Shown here: positions 1-12,300 of the stretch, piece by piece
Layout of the letters: each line of letters starts with the position of its first letter
Position numbering within the stretch: the stretch's first letter is position 1
Source: Bostrychus sinensis
Taxonomy: Eukaryota; Chordata; Actinopteri; Gobiiformes; Eleotridae
Assembly (NCBI GenBank): GCA_020698575.1
Contig: CM036252.1
Coordinates: forward strand, 33,043,659 to 33,107,658
Direction of reading: 5' to 3'
DNA length: 64,000 bases
Program-made: the position numbers and the translations under genes
Notes under the pieces: generated by a model
What the model saw: only the letters and a program-made list of their open reading frames with translations
What the model was told of the DNA's origin: nothing
Databases searched by the model: none

Positions 1-233
1 TTGGTGTGAACCAGACCACTAATATCCACAAACATGTTAAGCGCCATAGTCTGAGTCTACAGAATGTTGGGTGTGAACTGGCCTAAATTAACTTTAAGTC
101 TTAGATCATGTAGCAACTATTAACATAGAGTAATCTGAAAATGAATACAAGTGAGAGTCGAATATATAACTTATAATGCCGACTGTGATTATGGAGTTTG
201 ATATGCTCTGTGCATGATCTGAATGCAGCTCAC

Positions 234-326
234 TAACAAGCATGTGTCCGGGTCCAGAGAGCTCATGTTGGGATACCAGCAGTAGTCATAGATGGTATCG
301 CCTTCGGCCATCCGCAACACCGGGCT
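234..326 (-). CDS. wrap53: wrap53 coding exon at the left edge ([11 protein letters not shown])
   Basis: This 93-bp exon has exactly 31 codons, with acceptor TTTTTTCAG and donor GTGAGC. It encodes [20 protein letters not shown] and then [11 protein letters not shown], which aligns by eye with the WRAP53 segment after the first WD blade. Its phase 0 acceptor fits the phase 0 donor of the exon ending at 5949. A competing donor GTTAGT lies 3 bases earlier but fits worse. The following exons are outside the window. Confidence 0.9.
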
Positions 327-3300
327 CTGAAAAAACAACACAACACTAAGCATAGGATCAACAGAGTAGCACTTTTCTTTTTGCTAAAATAAAATAAAAA
401 AAACAAGAAACAAGTTACAGCTATTTTCTCTTTTTACAAGGCTATGAAACTGGATAACAAGGCTCCCAGGGCTCTGTGAGCCAGGGTCCTGACAAAAGCT
501 GTCAGTTTTCTTCCATTGTATTGTGGTCTAAGGTTAGGATTGTATTCACTTTTTTTTACAAAAGCGCCAGAGGACTTTCCCAACACCCTCACTCATGTTG
601 TGTCACCATGCATCACTCATGTGCGTATGTATGTATGGACGTGCGTATGTACAGTGAAACCCGAAATTATTCATACCCCTGGCAAATTCTGACTTAAAGT
701 TACTTTTATTCAACCAGCAAGTTTTTTTTTTTTTACCAGAAATGACAAAGGGTCCTCCCAAAAGATAGTAAGACGATGTACAAGAAGTATCATTGTGGAA
801 AAAAATATTTCTCAGCAATGTTTTTACATTTGAACAAAAAGTGGCATGTCCAGAATTATTCACACCCTTGTCAATAATCAATAGAAAAGCCTTTATTGGC
901 TATTTCAGCAATCAAACGCTTCCTATAATTGCTGACCAGCTTTTTGCATGTCTCCTTGGTATTTTTGCCCATTGATCTTTAGCAATGAGCTCCAACTCTT
1001 TCAGGTTGAGGGTCTCTTTGCCATCACCCTGATCTTTAGCTCCCTCCACAGATTCTCAATTGGATTTAAGTCAGGACTCTGGCTGGGCCACTGCAAAACG
1101 TTAATGTTTTTGTCTGCTAGCCATTTCTTCACCACTTTTGCTGTGTGTTTTGGGTCATTGTTGTGCTGAAATGTCCACTGGTGCCCAAGGCCAAGTTTCT
1201 CTGCAGACTGCCTGATGTTGTTGTTGAGAATTTTGATGTATTGCTCCTTTTTCACAGTGCCGTTTACTGTGATTAGGTTCCCTGGTCCACCACCAGCTGA
1301 AAAACACCCCCAAAACATTAGGTTCCCGCCACCAGGTTTGACAGTGGGGATGGTGTTCTTAGAGTTGAATGCTTCTCCTTTTTTACGCCAAATGAAGGAT
1401 ACATCATTGTGGCCAAACAATTCAATTTTTGTTTCATCTGACCATAAAAAAGAAGACCAGAAGTCTTCTCTTTTGTCCAGATGAGCATTTGCAAAGGCCA
1501 GGCGGGCTTTTTTGTGCCTTATCTGGAGAAGTGGTGTCCTACTTGGTCTGCGTCCGTGGAACCCAGTGGTGTGCAGTGTGTGTTGGACTGTCTGCTTTGA
1601 GATGTTGCCACCAGCAGAGCCCAGATTCATCAGGATGGCCTTGGTGGTGATCGCTGGATTCTTTTTTACCTCACTCACTATCCTCCTGGCAAGCACAGTA
1701 TTAATTTTGGACTTCACTGTATGTGCGTATGTATGTATGTAAATATTCTATTTTTCTTCTCTTGTCCTTGTATTGTTTCTATAGTATTATTTTTGACTAT
1801 CATTTTTTGCTATTGGCCCATTGCTGGGGGTAAGATGGGATGGGATCTATTTGTACGAGATATATGCTAATACATCTGTACTAACAACTATGTGGCTAAC
1901 TTCTACGGGCGGCAGTAGCTCAGTTGGTAGAGCCGCTTGTCCACTAACCAGAAGGTTGGTGGTTCAAACCCCCACTCCCACTGTTGCATACTGTCGTTGT
2001 GTCCTTGAGCAAGACACTCTGGTGTCTGCGCACACTGGTGTATGAATGTGAGTGGAATGGGTGAATGGTTCCTTGATGTAAAGCACTTTGAGTACCCATG
2101 GAGGTAGAAAAGCGCTATATAAATGTGACCATTTAACTGCACAATTCAATAAATATTTGATCACAAAAGACGAGTGAATTAACAAATGGTAGCATTTAGT
2201 GCTGAGTGAATTAGATGTCACTGACATTGACGCACATAAGAGTTCACACTAAATAGCATTAAAAGCAGATTTTCTATCAGATGCTTTTAAACAAACCTGC
2301 GCAGTTACATAATGTGCAGCGCTACTTGTTAATAAAATTTTTTACAATTAATATACCCTAACTGGTTAACCACGAACACCCCTCGTAAGTAAATTTCTTT
2401 AATCTGATCAAACATTTAAGGGGCAGTCGAACAATGAGTTTTTTTCCCCTTACTGTGTGATAAAAATCACTGGTCAGTGTTCAGGCTAAGCCTGTCCTTA
2501 AGCCTGCTACAGACCAGGCTCAACTGCAGCACAAGTTTACATAGCGACTAAGCAAGAAGCTAATTGAGTTAGCTAGTTTTTTTTTAACGGGGCATTAAAT
2601 TAAACCAAGTACAAAAACAAGTGTAAAATACAAATAAAAACAACAGAAACAATAAAACAGTAGAAGTCAAAATCTCAAACTGTGAGAAAAGCCTAAGAGA
2701 TAATGTGCCTTTTAAGACTAGACTTAAAAACAGGAAGTGAATCGGCCTGTCTAATGTGAAAGGCAATTCATTCCACAGGTCTGGGGCTGCAACCAAAAAA
2801 CAGCTGGCCCCACTAAGTTTTCTCTTTGTTTCAGAGGTAACTAACACAGACTGATCTGCCAACCTGGCAGAATGTGTAGGGGTGGAAGGCTGAAGCAGGC
2901 CAAACAAATACTTCGGGGGTAAGCATTCCTGGGGCCTCAACATACAAAAGCTGATGTTGATGAACATGGCATAGCACCGCACTGATCTAATTGGACCTAA
3001 TTGTAAGGCGCTTTGAGAAACTTGTAAAGTGCAATATAAATCTAATCCATTATTATTATATCTTGTTATTTTTTTGACTCCTGTCTTTATAAAAGTAGAG
3101 GAGCTGCTGTAGGCTGTAGCTTAATTATAGCGCCAGATTCACACTGACAGCCTTGATGAGTCCTCCATGATTGTTTTGGTAGAGTTCCGCTTCCTACTTC
3201 CTAACACGTCTCTTCAGGAGCAAGATCCTGATTGGTTAACGTGTTGCCAGTATTCACCAAAGTTCAGATTTTGGGAGTTTTGGGTGTAGACCAGTGTTGT

Positions 3301-6300
3301 CAAACTGTTCAGTTCTGAACAGTTCATTGTTCGGGCCGAAATTCAACAATCAGAGTAGGCCGTGGGCCGAACATGACATAAATAAAAAAAATTATAGTTT
3401 AAAAGCATTCATTTAAATTGTATCTTTTTTTTTGTATTCATTTTGGACACTGATCAGTGTGTAATATGCTTTGCACATTTATTAAAAATGATATTTTAAC
3501 ATAACAAACCTATCAGGTGCTGATATAATGCTGTCTCACTTTTTAAAATTTGATAACAGCCCCTTGTCTCAAAAACATTTTAGTGCAGCCCTGCTCAAGG
3601 CCAGAAGCAGCCAATATTAATAATGTTTAAATGCATGTTTTATTCCTAGTCTTGTTGCTGAATTGTGGACAATCAACCTATTTTGTTGTAAAATGCTCAG
3701 TCCAGCTTTTTTAGAAAGCATTTCCCATTAGCTGTCTTTCTCACACATTTGAGACCTGTTACTGTGATCAAAGTCAAAATGAGCTTTTTTTTTTTTTTTT
3801 TTATGAAGTGGCAATATATGTTCATCGTGTGGATAAAATATTTAACTTGCTTCTACCATTGCATTGCATTGTATTATTTTATACACAGTTTCCCAACAGT
3901 TAGTTTGAGTCCGTCATATTTCTGTGAACACAAGAGGACACAGAACTGTCCCTCTGTCCACAGCTGATCAGTGCTGTGTCCTCTGTGATAAAACGAGCTC
4001 ACAGCAGCTTCACTTTGTGACGTTGCTTTATTAAACACACTCTGCTCTGCTGTGAGACCAGACTCCTTTACCTTCTATAGCAGAGGTCGTTAACAGGCGG
4101 ACCGCGGTCCGAATCCGGACCCAGATGCCCTCCCATCCGGACCCGAACCTCTGTCCCACTCCGCGGACCCGAACCCGTTCAGCCTGTTCACTCCCCGGGA
4201 GCGCAGAGGCGCGAGAGAGGCGCCGCTGCGGCGCGTCAACAGCATCGTATCCTGGTGCTTTAAAACTTTAACATGAACAGTGCGGGGGTTAAATCAGCTG
4301 TGTTTTCTGTTACTGTCCAACAAAATGAGAGGAGTAGGTCCAGACTGAGTGCGGAGGGACAGGACTGTTCTGTTTACAACACACTTAAGTTTCGTTTTTA
4401 CGGAGCGGCGAGAGAGGAGGCGACACAGGCTGTGAGCGGCTCTGCCCTCTCGGTGTCTCTCTGTCGAGGCTCACCCCTCTCCTCTCGGTGTCTCTCTGTC
4501 GAGGCTCACCCCTCTCCTCTCGGTGTCTCTCTGTCGAGGCTCACCCCTCTCCTCTCGGTGTCTCTCTGTCGAGGCTCACCCCTCTCCTCTCGGTGTCTCT
4601 CTGTCGAGGCTCACCCCTCTCCTCTCGGTGTCTCTCTGTCTCACAGCTCACCCCTCCCCTCTCGGTGTCTCTCTGTCGAGGCTCACCCCTCTCCTCTCGG
4701 TGTCTCTGTTCCACAGCTCACCCCTCCCCTCTCGGTGTCTCTCTGTCGAGGCTCACCCCTCTCCTCTCGGTGTCTCTCTGTCGAGGCTCACCCCTCTCCT
4801 CTCGGTGTCTGTCCCTCTGTCCCACAGAGGACAGAGCTGCCTCATATTCACCAGAGATTTAAGAGGAAACCTGTGTTTTGAGGCGCAGTACGTTCCACTT
4901 TAGTTTTAAAGGGTGCATCGTCTCCTGCGTAAAAGCAGACAGAAAATCTTGCGTGTGACGCTATCAACCAATCAGATCTGAGGATTTGGAAACATATGGA
5001 GCGGTGACTGTGAGACAGACAGTGGAGAAATGAGAGAGACAGATGTAGAAAGGAACAGAGGTCAGCTCTAAACTCCTGTGTCTCCTGTGTTCTGAGCCAA
5101 GGACCATTATAAAAGCATTTTGTTTGATTTTTTTTTAACTGTATTTGATTAACATAAAAAAAAAAACTTTTTTATTTTATTATTTGATATCCCCTAGTTT
5201 TAAACTGATGCTTATGTTAGCAAAATGCTATTGCCATAATGTAGACACTGATGTGACTACAATGATTTTATTTATTTATTTTTGAGGTACAAATCAACAT
5301 TGTGATGCTCCGGACCTTCGCGCGAGAAAAATTTCACCAATTGGACCTCGGTGAATTTTAGTTGGTGACCCCTGTTCTATAGCTTCTGCTTTGTCCAGGT
5401 TTTTGTACCTGTTCAGAGCGTGTTTATATTCTTTACTGAGCCTGTGGCCACATTAGCGCCACATTAACTCCACATTTAGCCCAGCTCTTGAGTCCACAGA
5501 CAGTCTCTCTTCTTCCAAGTGGATTTAAAAGTCCTGCTCTCACTCTTCACTTATTCTCCGCTCATTTATTTCGGGGTAAAGCCCGTGCGCGGAGTTGGAG
5601 ATGAGACAAGTCACAGCGGCAGCACCAGCGGGGGAGGGGCTGTGTGCTACAGAGCTGCTACACTGCATTATGAGACTTGTAGTTCTAGCGGTAAAAACGC
5701 TATATAGCAATTAAAACCGATTTACAGAAATTAGAAATTGTCTCGTGGACCAGAAAGAAAGATCTTGTGGGTCGGTATATCTGACACCCCTGGTGTAGAC
5801 GCGCTTGATTTGCGACGCAGGATCTGTGGATGCTGGTTTCCGTTGACTTGACATGTAAATCAGACGCCCCAGATGCTTCATTTGCATTCGGTGTGAACGC
5901 AGCATAAGAACTTGAATCCTAAAAGAGGAGACGGCCTGATGTTCTCACCATCTCCGGGATCACATCCCAGCTGAAGGAGTAAATCTCTGGAGGGAGGTTG
6001 TACACTCGCAGCACATTGTCAGCACTGTTGGTCAGGAGGCAGGAGCCATCCGGAGCCCTGGGTAGGGGAACAACATGGTCACGTGCTGGAATATTCAGAT
6101 TCATGTCATTATTACGGAGTTATACTAAAATGTTTCTGACTGCACTAGTTAAACTAGTGTTCTCTATTACACTATTGAAAATACCATTTGCAGCCTTTTA
6201 GGTAATTCTCTGGGAAAGAGGAGAATTCTGTGCAGGAACCAGTCAGCATCTGAAGACTCCGCGTAAAATCCAAGTCAAGGCTGCAAAGATGAAGAGGACA

Positions 6301-9300
6301 GGACTTTACACAGGCCATTTGAATCAAACATGACCATTATCGTCATAAAAAAGTCAAGTCAATCAAATTACTTCATCATTTGAGCATGTGGCGAGATTAG
6401 GGCTGGATGATATAAGCAAAAATGCGTATGTCCTGTATATATGTTATCTATGTATATCTCTTAATAATAAAATAATAAGATAATTTATATTTCGGAATTA
6501 CAAAATTAGGGGTGTGACAAAACAAATCCCACGAGACAAGACACAAGACTAGGTTAACAGGAATGAGATGTGATTTTTTACACCGCTGAAATATGTATTT
6601 TACACAAATGAAAAATGTAACTTTTTCACCTGAAAAATCATAAAATGCAAAGCTATTTAGGTGCATTTTTAAAAATCAACTTGTAATGAATGGTATTTAA
6701 TTCTGAATTTAAAATTATTTGCAATAGCAGAAGTTAACCTGCTGGGACACAGCCTGAGATTATAGCCATTTCTATGTAGCCTAAGATTTAATAAAAATAA
6801 GTATTCAGTGCTGCTAGTGGGGATCCAACCGCCAACCTTTGGGTCAGAGGGTGAACGCCTCCAACTGACCTATTGCATGTGTGATCTCACAAGCCTCACC
6901 GCTGTCTGGTTTCAGGGCTATCTATGGGCCCCTCTGGCCCGTCCTCTGGCCCGACCTCTGGCCCCTCCTCTGGCCCCTCCTCTGGCCCGTCCTCTGGCCC
7001 GTCCTCTGGCCCGTCCTCTGGCCCGTCCTCTGGCCCGTCCTCTGGCCCGTCCTCTGGCCCGTCCTCTGGCCCGTCCTCTGGCCCGTCCTCTGGCCCGTCC
7101 TCTGGCCCGTCCTCTGGCCCGTCCTCTGGCCCGACCTCTGGACCCTCCTCTGGCGCTCTGTCTCCATTCTGATAACACTTTTTCTCACCTTCAACCTCCA
7201 CAAAGGTCTCTGCAGCAGGTGGGCTGTCAGACTCTGATGCTCCTGTGAACATCAGCAATAACAAATGTTACAAGTGAATGGGGGCAGAGCAGATCACAAG
7301 ATCATTTATAGGGCTGCAACTAACAATTATTTTGATAATTGATTAATCTGACTTTCGATTAATCGATTATAAATTGGATAGGGAAGCATGAGTAAAGTGG
7401 TTAAAAACCTGAGGTTATTTATAGTTCCTGTTAAAAAATGGTGGTAATTTTACACAAAATCACTTAATTTTTACACAATTTGAACCAGACAATGCCACGA
7501 GTATGCTACTTGAGGACATTTGGATAGAGCATATACACACAAAAATATTTTTTTATTAAAAACACAAAATGTACATTGTTTTTAACTGTTTTTGTTGCTT
7601 CTCTGTCTTGGTCATAAAGCCTCCTCTCTCAGCACAAGGCATGTTTCAGAGTCTGTGAATATCAAGGTAAATAATCAAACAATTACTAAATTAGTTGACA
7701 ATTATTTCAATAATTGATTATAATCTAAATAGTTGTTTCAGCCCTAGTCATTTACAAACTTAGTAACGGTAAGCACTCTTTACTGGATTAGATGAACAGA
7801 TTGGGCTAAGTAGTAAGATAAATGTACTCTAGACTAACCATCTACATTGTTTTGGTGAAACAAATATCATAGCCAACTGTTGGAGCAGTCTCTCATTTGG
7901 TACAATACATGAAAGATGCTTTTGATAAGATTCAGTGATTTTTAAAAAAATGTATTTGTTTAATCACACCTTTACAAAAGTAAAAAGTGATCATGTTGAG
8001 TACAACTGTAAACTGTTACTTGTAACTCTGACAACATTAGAATAGTAGAAGATAAACTACTAAATGTGTCCAGTAGATAAATTGTGCTGTTTTATGTGTT
8101 GAATTGTTACAGTCTTTTGACGAAGTCATAAAATGAATTTAAGCTGCAAGCAGTAATAAAAAGCATCTCTTGTAATCGCAGAAGAGCATGCTTCAGTTCA
8201 TGTTTCAGTTCATTACCTGGATTTGAAACATATGGCTAAGTCTCAAATATATGTGTGTGTATATAAGCTAGCTCAGAAGTGTACTGTCTATCAAAAGCTA
8301 GCAAATGTGTGAGAGAGAGCCCTTTTCTAAGTGTATAAATTTGACAAATAAATATAAACTTTGAAACATTAAACATGCATAAATATGCATAACAGTTGGA
8401 CAAAATTCAGGCCAAGTGAAAATTTAACCGGCATAAGGTAATAGCTCTATGGTGACTCCTGGGAGATCAAATAATATTACGCCTACGGAAGTCAACTGGA
8501 CTTTTTTTTTCTTTTTTAATCGCAGACACATGGAATTTGGCACAGTCATAGGACATGTCAGAACAATCAAAAATATATACAGTCGAATGAAAAAGTTTGG
8601 GCACCCCTGATCATTTTCAAGATTATCCTTTATAAATCATTGGTTGTTTGGCAATTTCAGTTAAATATATCATATAGCAGACAAACACAGTGATATTTGA
8701 GAAGTGAAATGAAGTTTATAGGATTTACAGAAAGTGTGCAATAATTACTTAATCAAAAGTAGGCAGGTGCATAAATTTGGGCACCCCAACAGAAAAATTC
8801 CATCAATATTTAGTAGATCCTCCTTTTGCAGAAATAACAGCCTCTAAACACTTACTATAGCTTCCAATGAGGGTCTGGATCCTGGTTGAAGGTATTTTTG
8901 ACCATTCTTCTTTACAAAACATCTCCAGTACAGTCAAGTTTGATGGTGCCCGAGCATGGACAGCCCGCTTTAAATCGCACCACAGATTTTCAATAATATT
9001 CAGGTCTGGGGACTGAGCTGGCCATTCCAGAACGTTGTACTTGTTCCTCTGCATGAATGCCTTGGTAGAATTTGAGCAGTGTTTAGGGTCGTTGTCTTGT
9101 TGAAGTATCCAGCCCGGGCGCAACTTCAACTTTGTCACTGATTCTTGAACATTGTTTGCAAGAATCTGCTGATACTGACTGGAATCCATGCGACCTTCAA
9201 CTTTAACAAGATTTCCAGTCCCTGCACTGGCCACACAGGCCCACAGCATGATGGAACCACCACCAAATTTTACTGTGGGTAGTAAGTGTTTGTCTTGGAA

Positions 9301-12300
9301 AGCTGTGCTCTTCTTCCGCCATGCATACCGCCCCTTGTTATGTCCAAATAACTCAATTTTAGTTTCATCAGTCCACAGCACCTTATTCCAAAATGAAGCT
9401 GGCTTGTCCAAATGTGCTTTAGCAAACCTCAAGGGACTCTGTTTGTGGCATGTGCGCAGAAAAGGCTTCCGTCGCATTACTCTCCCATACAGCATCTCCC
9501 TGTGCAAAGTGTGCTGAATAGTTGATCGATGCACAGTGACACCATCTGCAGCAGGATCATGTTGTAGGTCTGTGGAGCTGGTCTGTGGGTTGAGTTTGAC
9601 TGTTCTCACCATTCTTCGCCTCTGCTTATCTTTGATTTTTCTTGGCCTGCCACTCCAGGCCTTAACTAGAACTGTGCCTGTGGTCTTCCATTTCCTCACT
9701 ATGTTCCTCACAGTGGAAACTGAAGCTGAAATTTCTGAGCTAGCTTTTTGTATCCTTCCCCTAAACCATGGTGTTGAACAATCTTTGTTTTCAGGTCATT
9801 TGATAGTTGTTTTGAGGCTCCCATGTTGCCACTCTTCAGAGAAGATGCAAAGAGAAGAACAACTTGCAACTGGCCACCTTAAATACCCTTTCTCATGATC
9901 GGCTTCACCTGTGTATGTAGGTCAAGGGTCAATGAGCTTACCAAACAAATTTTGTGTTCCAATAATTAGTGCTAAAGTTATTAAAATCAATAAAACAACA
10001 AGGGTGCCCAAATTTATGCACCTGCCTACTTTTGTTTAAGTAATTATTGCACACTTTCTGTAAATCCTATAAACTTCATTTCACTTCTCAAATATCACTG
10101 ACTTTGTGTGCTATATGATATATTTAACTGAAATTGCTGATCTGAACAACCAATGATTTATAAAGGATAATCTTGAAAATGATCAGGGGTGCCCAAACTT
10201 TTTCATACGACTGTATTATGGCCCTGCCCTAAACCCAATAGGATGTCGGCCATTTTTGTTGAAATTTGAGAGGGGAAAATTTTAGCCCTAGTATTTAAAC
10301 AAATTCATCCTAAGGTTTTGATTCAACAGGCTCCAAACTCTGGCAGAATCATCAGGACAAAAGCTTTTAAAAATCTGGGTCAAAAGTTTTAGGGTGTGGC
10401 CTCTTAATGAGGCGGCCATTTTGGAAAACTCAAAAACCACTTGCCCTTTACAAACATGAGTCATCACCCAGACCCTCGTCTGAAATCTTGAGGAGCACCT
10501 TATTGTTTGTATGCAAACACTAAAATGGGAAAAAGGTTGAAAAACTGTCTTCAAATGCCACATCTATAGGAAATAGCCCATAAAATTGCTTTTGAAGCAA
10601 TTGTGCAATTACATTTAGTGCCTTAAAAAAGATGCAGCTACATATTGAAGAACTGTACCCCTTAACCATTTGTCCTTGAATATGTTTTGATAAACAACGG
10701 AAATAACAAAACTTAAGGAAACAAAATTTAAGGAAAGCGGTGGGGCGGTGAAAGGATGAGCCCAGTTTAACCTTAGTCTCAATCACCTGAGAGGAAGGGA
10801 AGAACTTAAAGGGCACTCTGAGCTAGAAATAGCATGCTGCTGCTGTTTGGGGACAGTAAAGCACCCAAAGGTGACGGGCGCTCCAAGAAGTGGCGGTACA
10901 CTTAGGTGAAATTTTAGAAGTTCAGGTGCTGTCTTGTAGCCTGGCCTGCCAGACAAACTCTTTTCCTGTTCTGTACAAAGAAGTTAGTCTGGTACCTTTT
11001 CAGTAACATTTCATTTCTGTGGCAGAACAATGACAGGCGGAGTAACCAATCAGAGAAATGAAGGCCGGGACATAAGCAGTGCACCACTGACCCAAACAAA
11101 CTTCGAGCACTTCTCAAACCCTAAAACAACAAAGTAATTCAAGCATTTGACTTAACACCAAAAAAAGCCTACTCATCAAAGCTATAGCTGTGAAAACACA
11201 CAAACTCAACTGCCAGCTCGTGCTACTCAATATATGTCCTTAACAGTAAAATGTTTTTTTTAGGTGGCAATGCATTTTATGTTCTTAATTGTATTGCTCA
11301 TAACCTCTGATTTATACAGAGTGCACTGCATGTGCATCAAGTCTCCAACACGGTTTTGTTGCAGACTCCAATTTACACCAAGTGCATTTCGTGTGTGGCA
11401 GAATTGCGAGTTCATGCTTTGAAGTCATGAGTTCAAGCATGTATACAGAAAGCTACCTATATCTCCTGTTCATTTGGATATTATTCCAGTGTCTTTAGTC
11501 CTTCTATCATGGATAAGAATGCTACGTATACTTAACATTTTAACTCAAATTTAATGGTGTCTGATCTTGTTTGCAACCCTGTACCAGTCCCCAATTCTAT
11601 GATCCACATAATGCTACCAGCAAATGGCGCTGACATAGTGCAATATACCAACTTCCACTAGAGGGCAGGCTCCAATAGAGGAATTGTAATGTAAAACCCG
11701 ACGGCGACTTTGCAAGTGTGAAAAGCATGTTTACAGCCTGGTACAAAAGTTGGTTCTAGTCTCTAGAGTTTTTATTACTGATAACTCTAAGGGGGGAGGG
11801 AATTATTGATTAATGTCTTGGTTTATACTATTTTAAAAGGCAGATTTGTGAATAAATGTAGGTGTGGTAAAGTTGACTGACAGCTGTCAAAAGGCAGGCT
11901 GGAAGACTCGGCGCTAGCATGTAGCTTAGTAGCTAATAAGCATCACCTTAGCATCGTTCTGGTGCTGTTAGCCGAGTGGGCGGGTTAGACTGTATTACAC
12001 ACTCATTAGGGATGGACTAGTTACAGGGAAGCAACTCCTCTCTGCCCATTTTTTTGTGATATCCTCTGTAGGAGGAGTGACAAAGTCCAAAATAGGGGGG
12101 CTCAGAAGTCACCCTCATAGCCAGTACAGTCAGACCATAGGATAAGCTGCCTTTTCGCTCTCTATGCCCTGTACATAGCAATATGAGCAAAAGTTTGCAC
12201 ATAGTGTTTTATTTTGAAATAATCCAGATCCTGAGTCTGACTTCCTGTCTGGCTTGCTCTGCTCTGTTCAGTGCATGAGGAGAATAGACTCCTTGACCTT

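Larger units (their letters stand above)
3292..5792. mobile_element. non-autonomous hAT element (outer copy)
   Basis: The element starts CAGTGTTGTCAAACTG and ends ATATCTGACACCCCTG, inverted termini of the hAT type. It is flanked by a perfect 8-bp target duplication GTGTAGAC (3284-3291 and 5793-5800). Its length is 2501 bp, of which 1294 bp plus one 8-bp duplication are a later hAT insertion. There is no transposase ORF. Confidence 0.88.
3062..5904 (-). mobile_element. Harbinger-like element, host of two nested hAT insertions
   Basis: The outer parts (3062-3291 and 5793-5904) match, in reverse orientation, the copy at 42660-43495. Shared segments include the ACTTTTATAAAGACAG block and the terminal GTGAACGCAGCA followed by TAA. 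The complete relative has TTA target copies, which suggests the PIF/Harbinger group. This copy lacks its far end, abutting retrotransposon sequence near 3060, and is split by a 2.5-kb hAT insertion. No transposase is recognisable. Confidence 0.65.
8400..10560. repeat. interspersed repeat copy split by a Tc1 insertion
   Basis: Segments 8400-8577 and 10214-10560 together match the uninterrupted relative at about 25880-26330. Shared blocks are GTGACTCCTGGGAGATCAA / GTGACCCCTGGAAAATCAA, GGCCCTGCCCTAAACCC, AGGCTCCAA and GGCGGCCATT. The element class is unknown; this type is common in fish introns. Confidence 0.7.

Noticed and set aside
4273..4903. Long overlapping plus-strand frames of repetitive Ser/Leu/Arg-rich protein
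   Set aside because: They exist only because the 35-bp minisatellite units lack stops in several frames; they lie inside a transposon and show no splice or family support.
6932..7152. CRISPR-like array
   Set aside because: The units are contiguous 12-bp repeats with no spacers, within a vertebrate coding exon.
6808..7264. Repetitive frames on both strands over the 12-bp array
   Set aside because: All but one are shadows of the repeat; only the GPED frame joins flanking wrap53 exons in phase.
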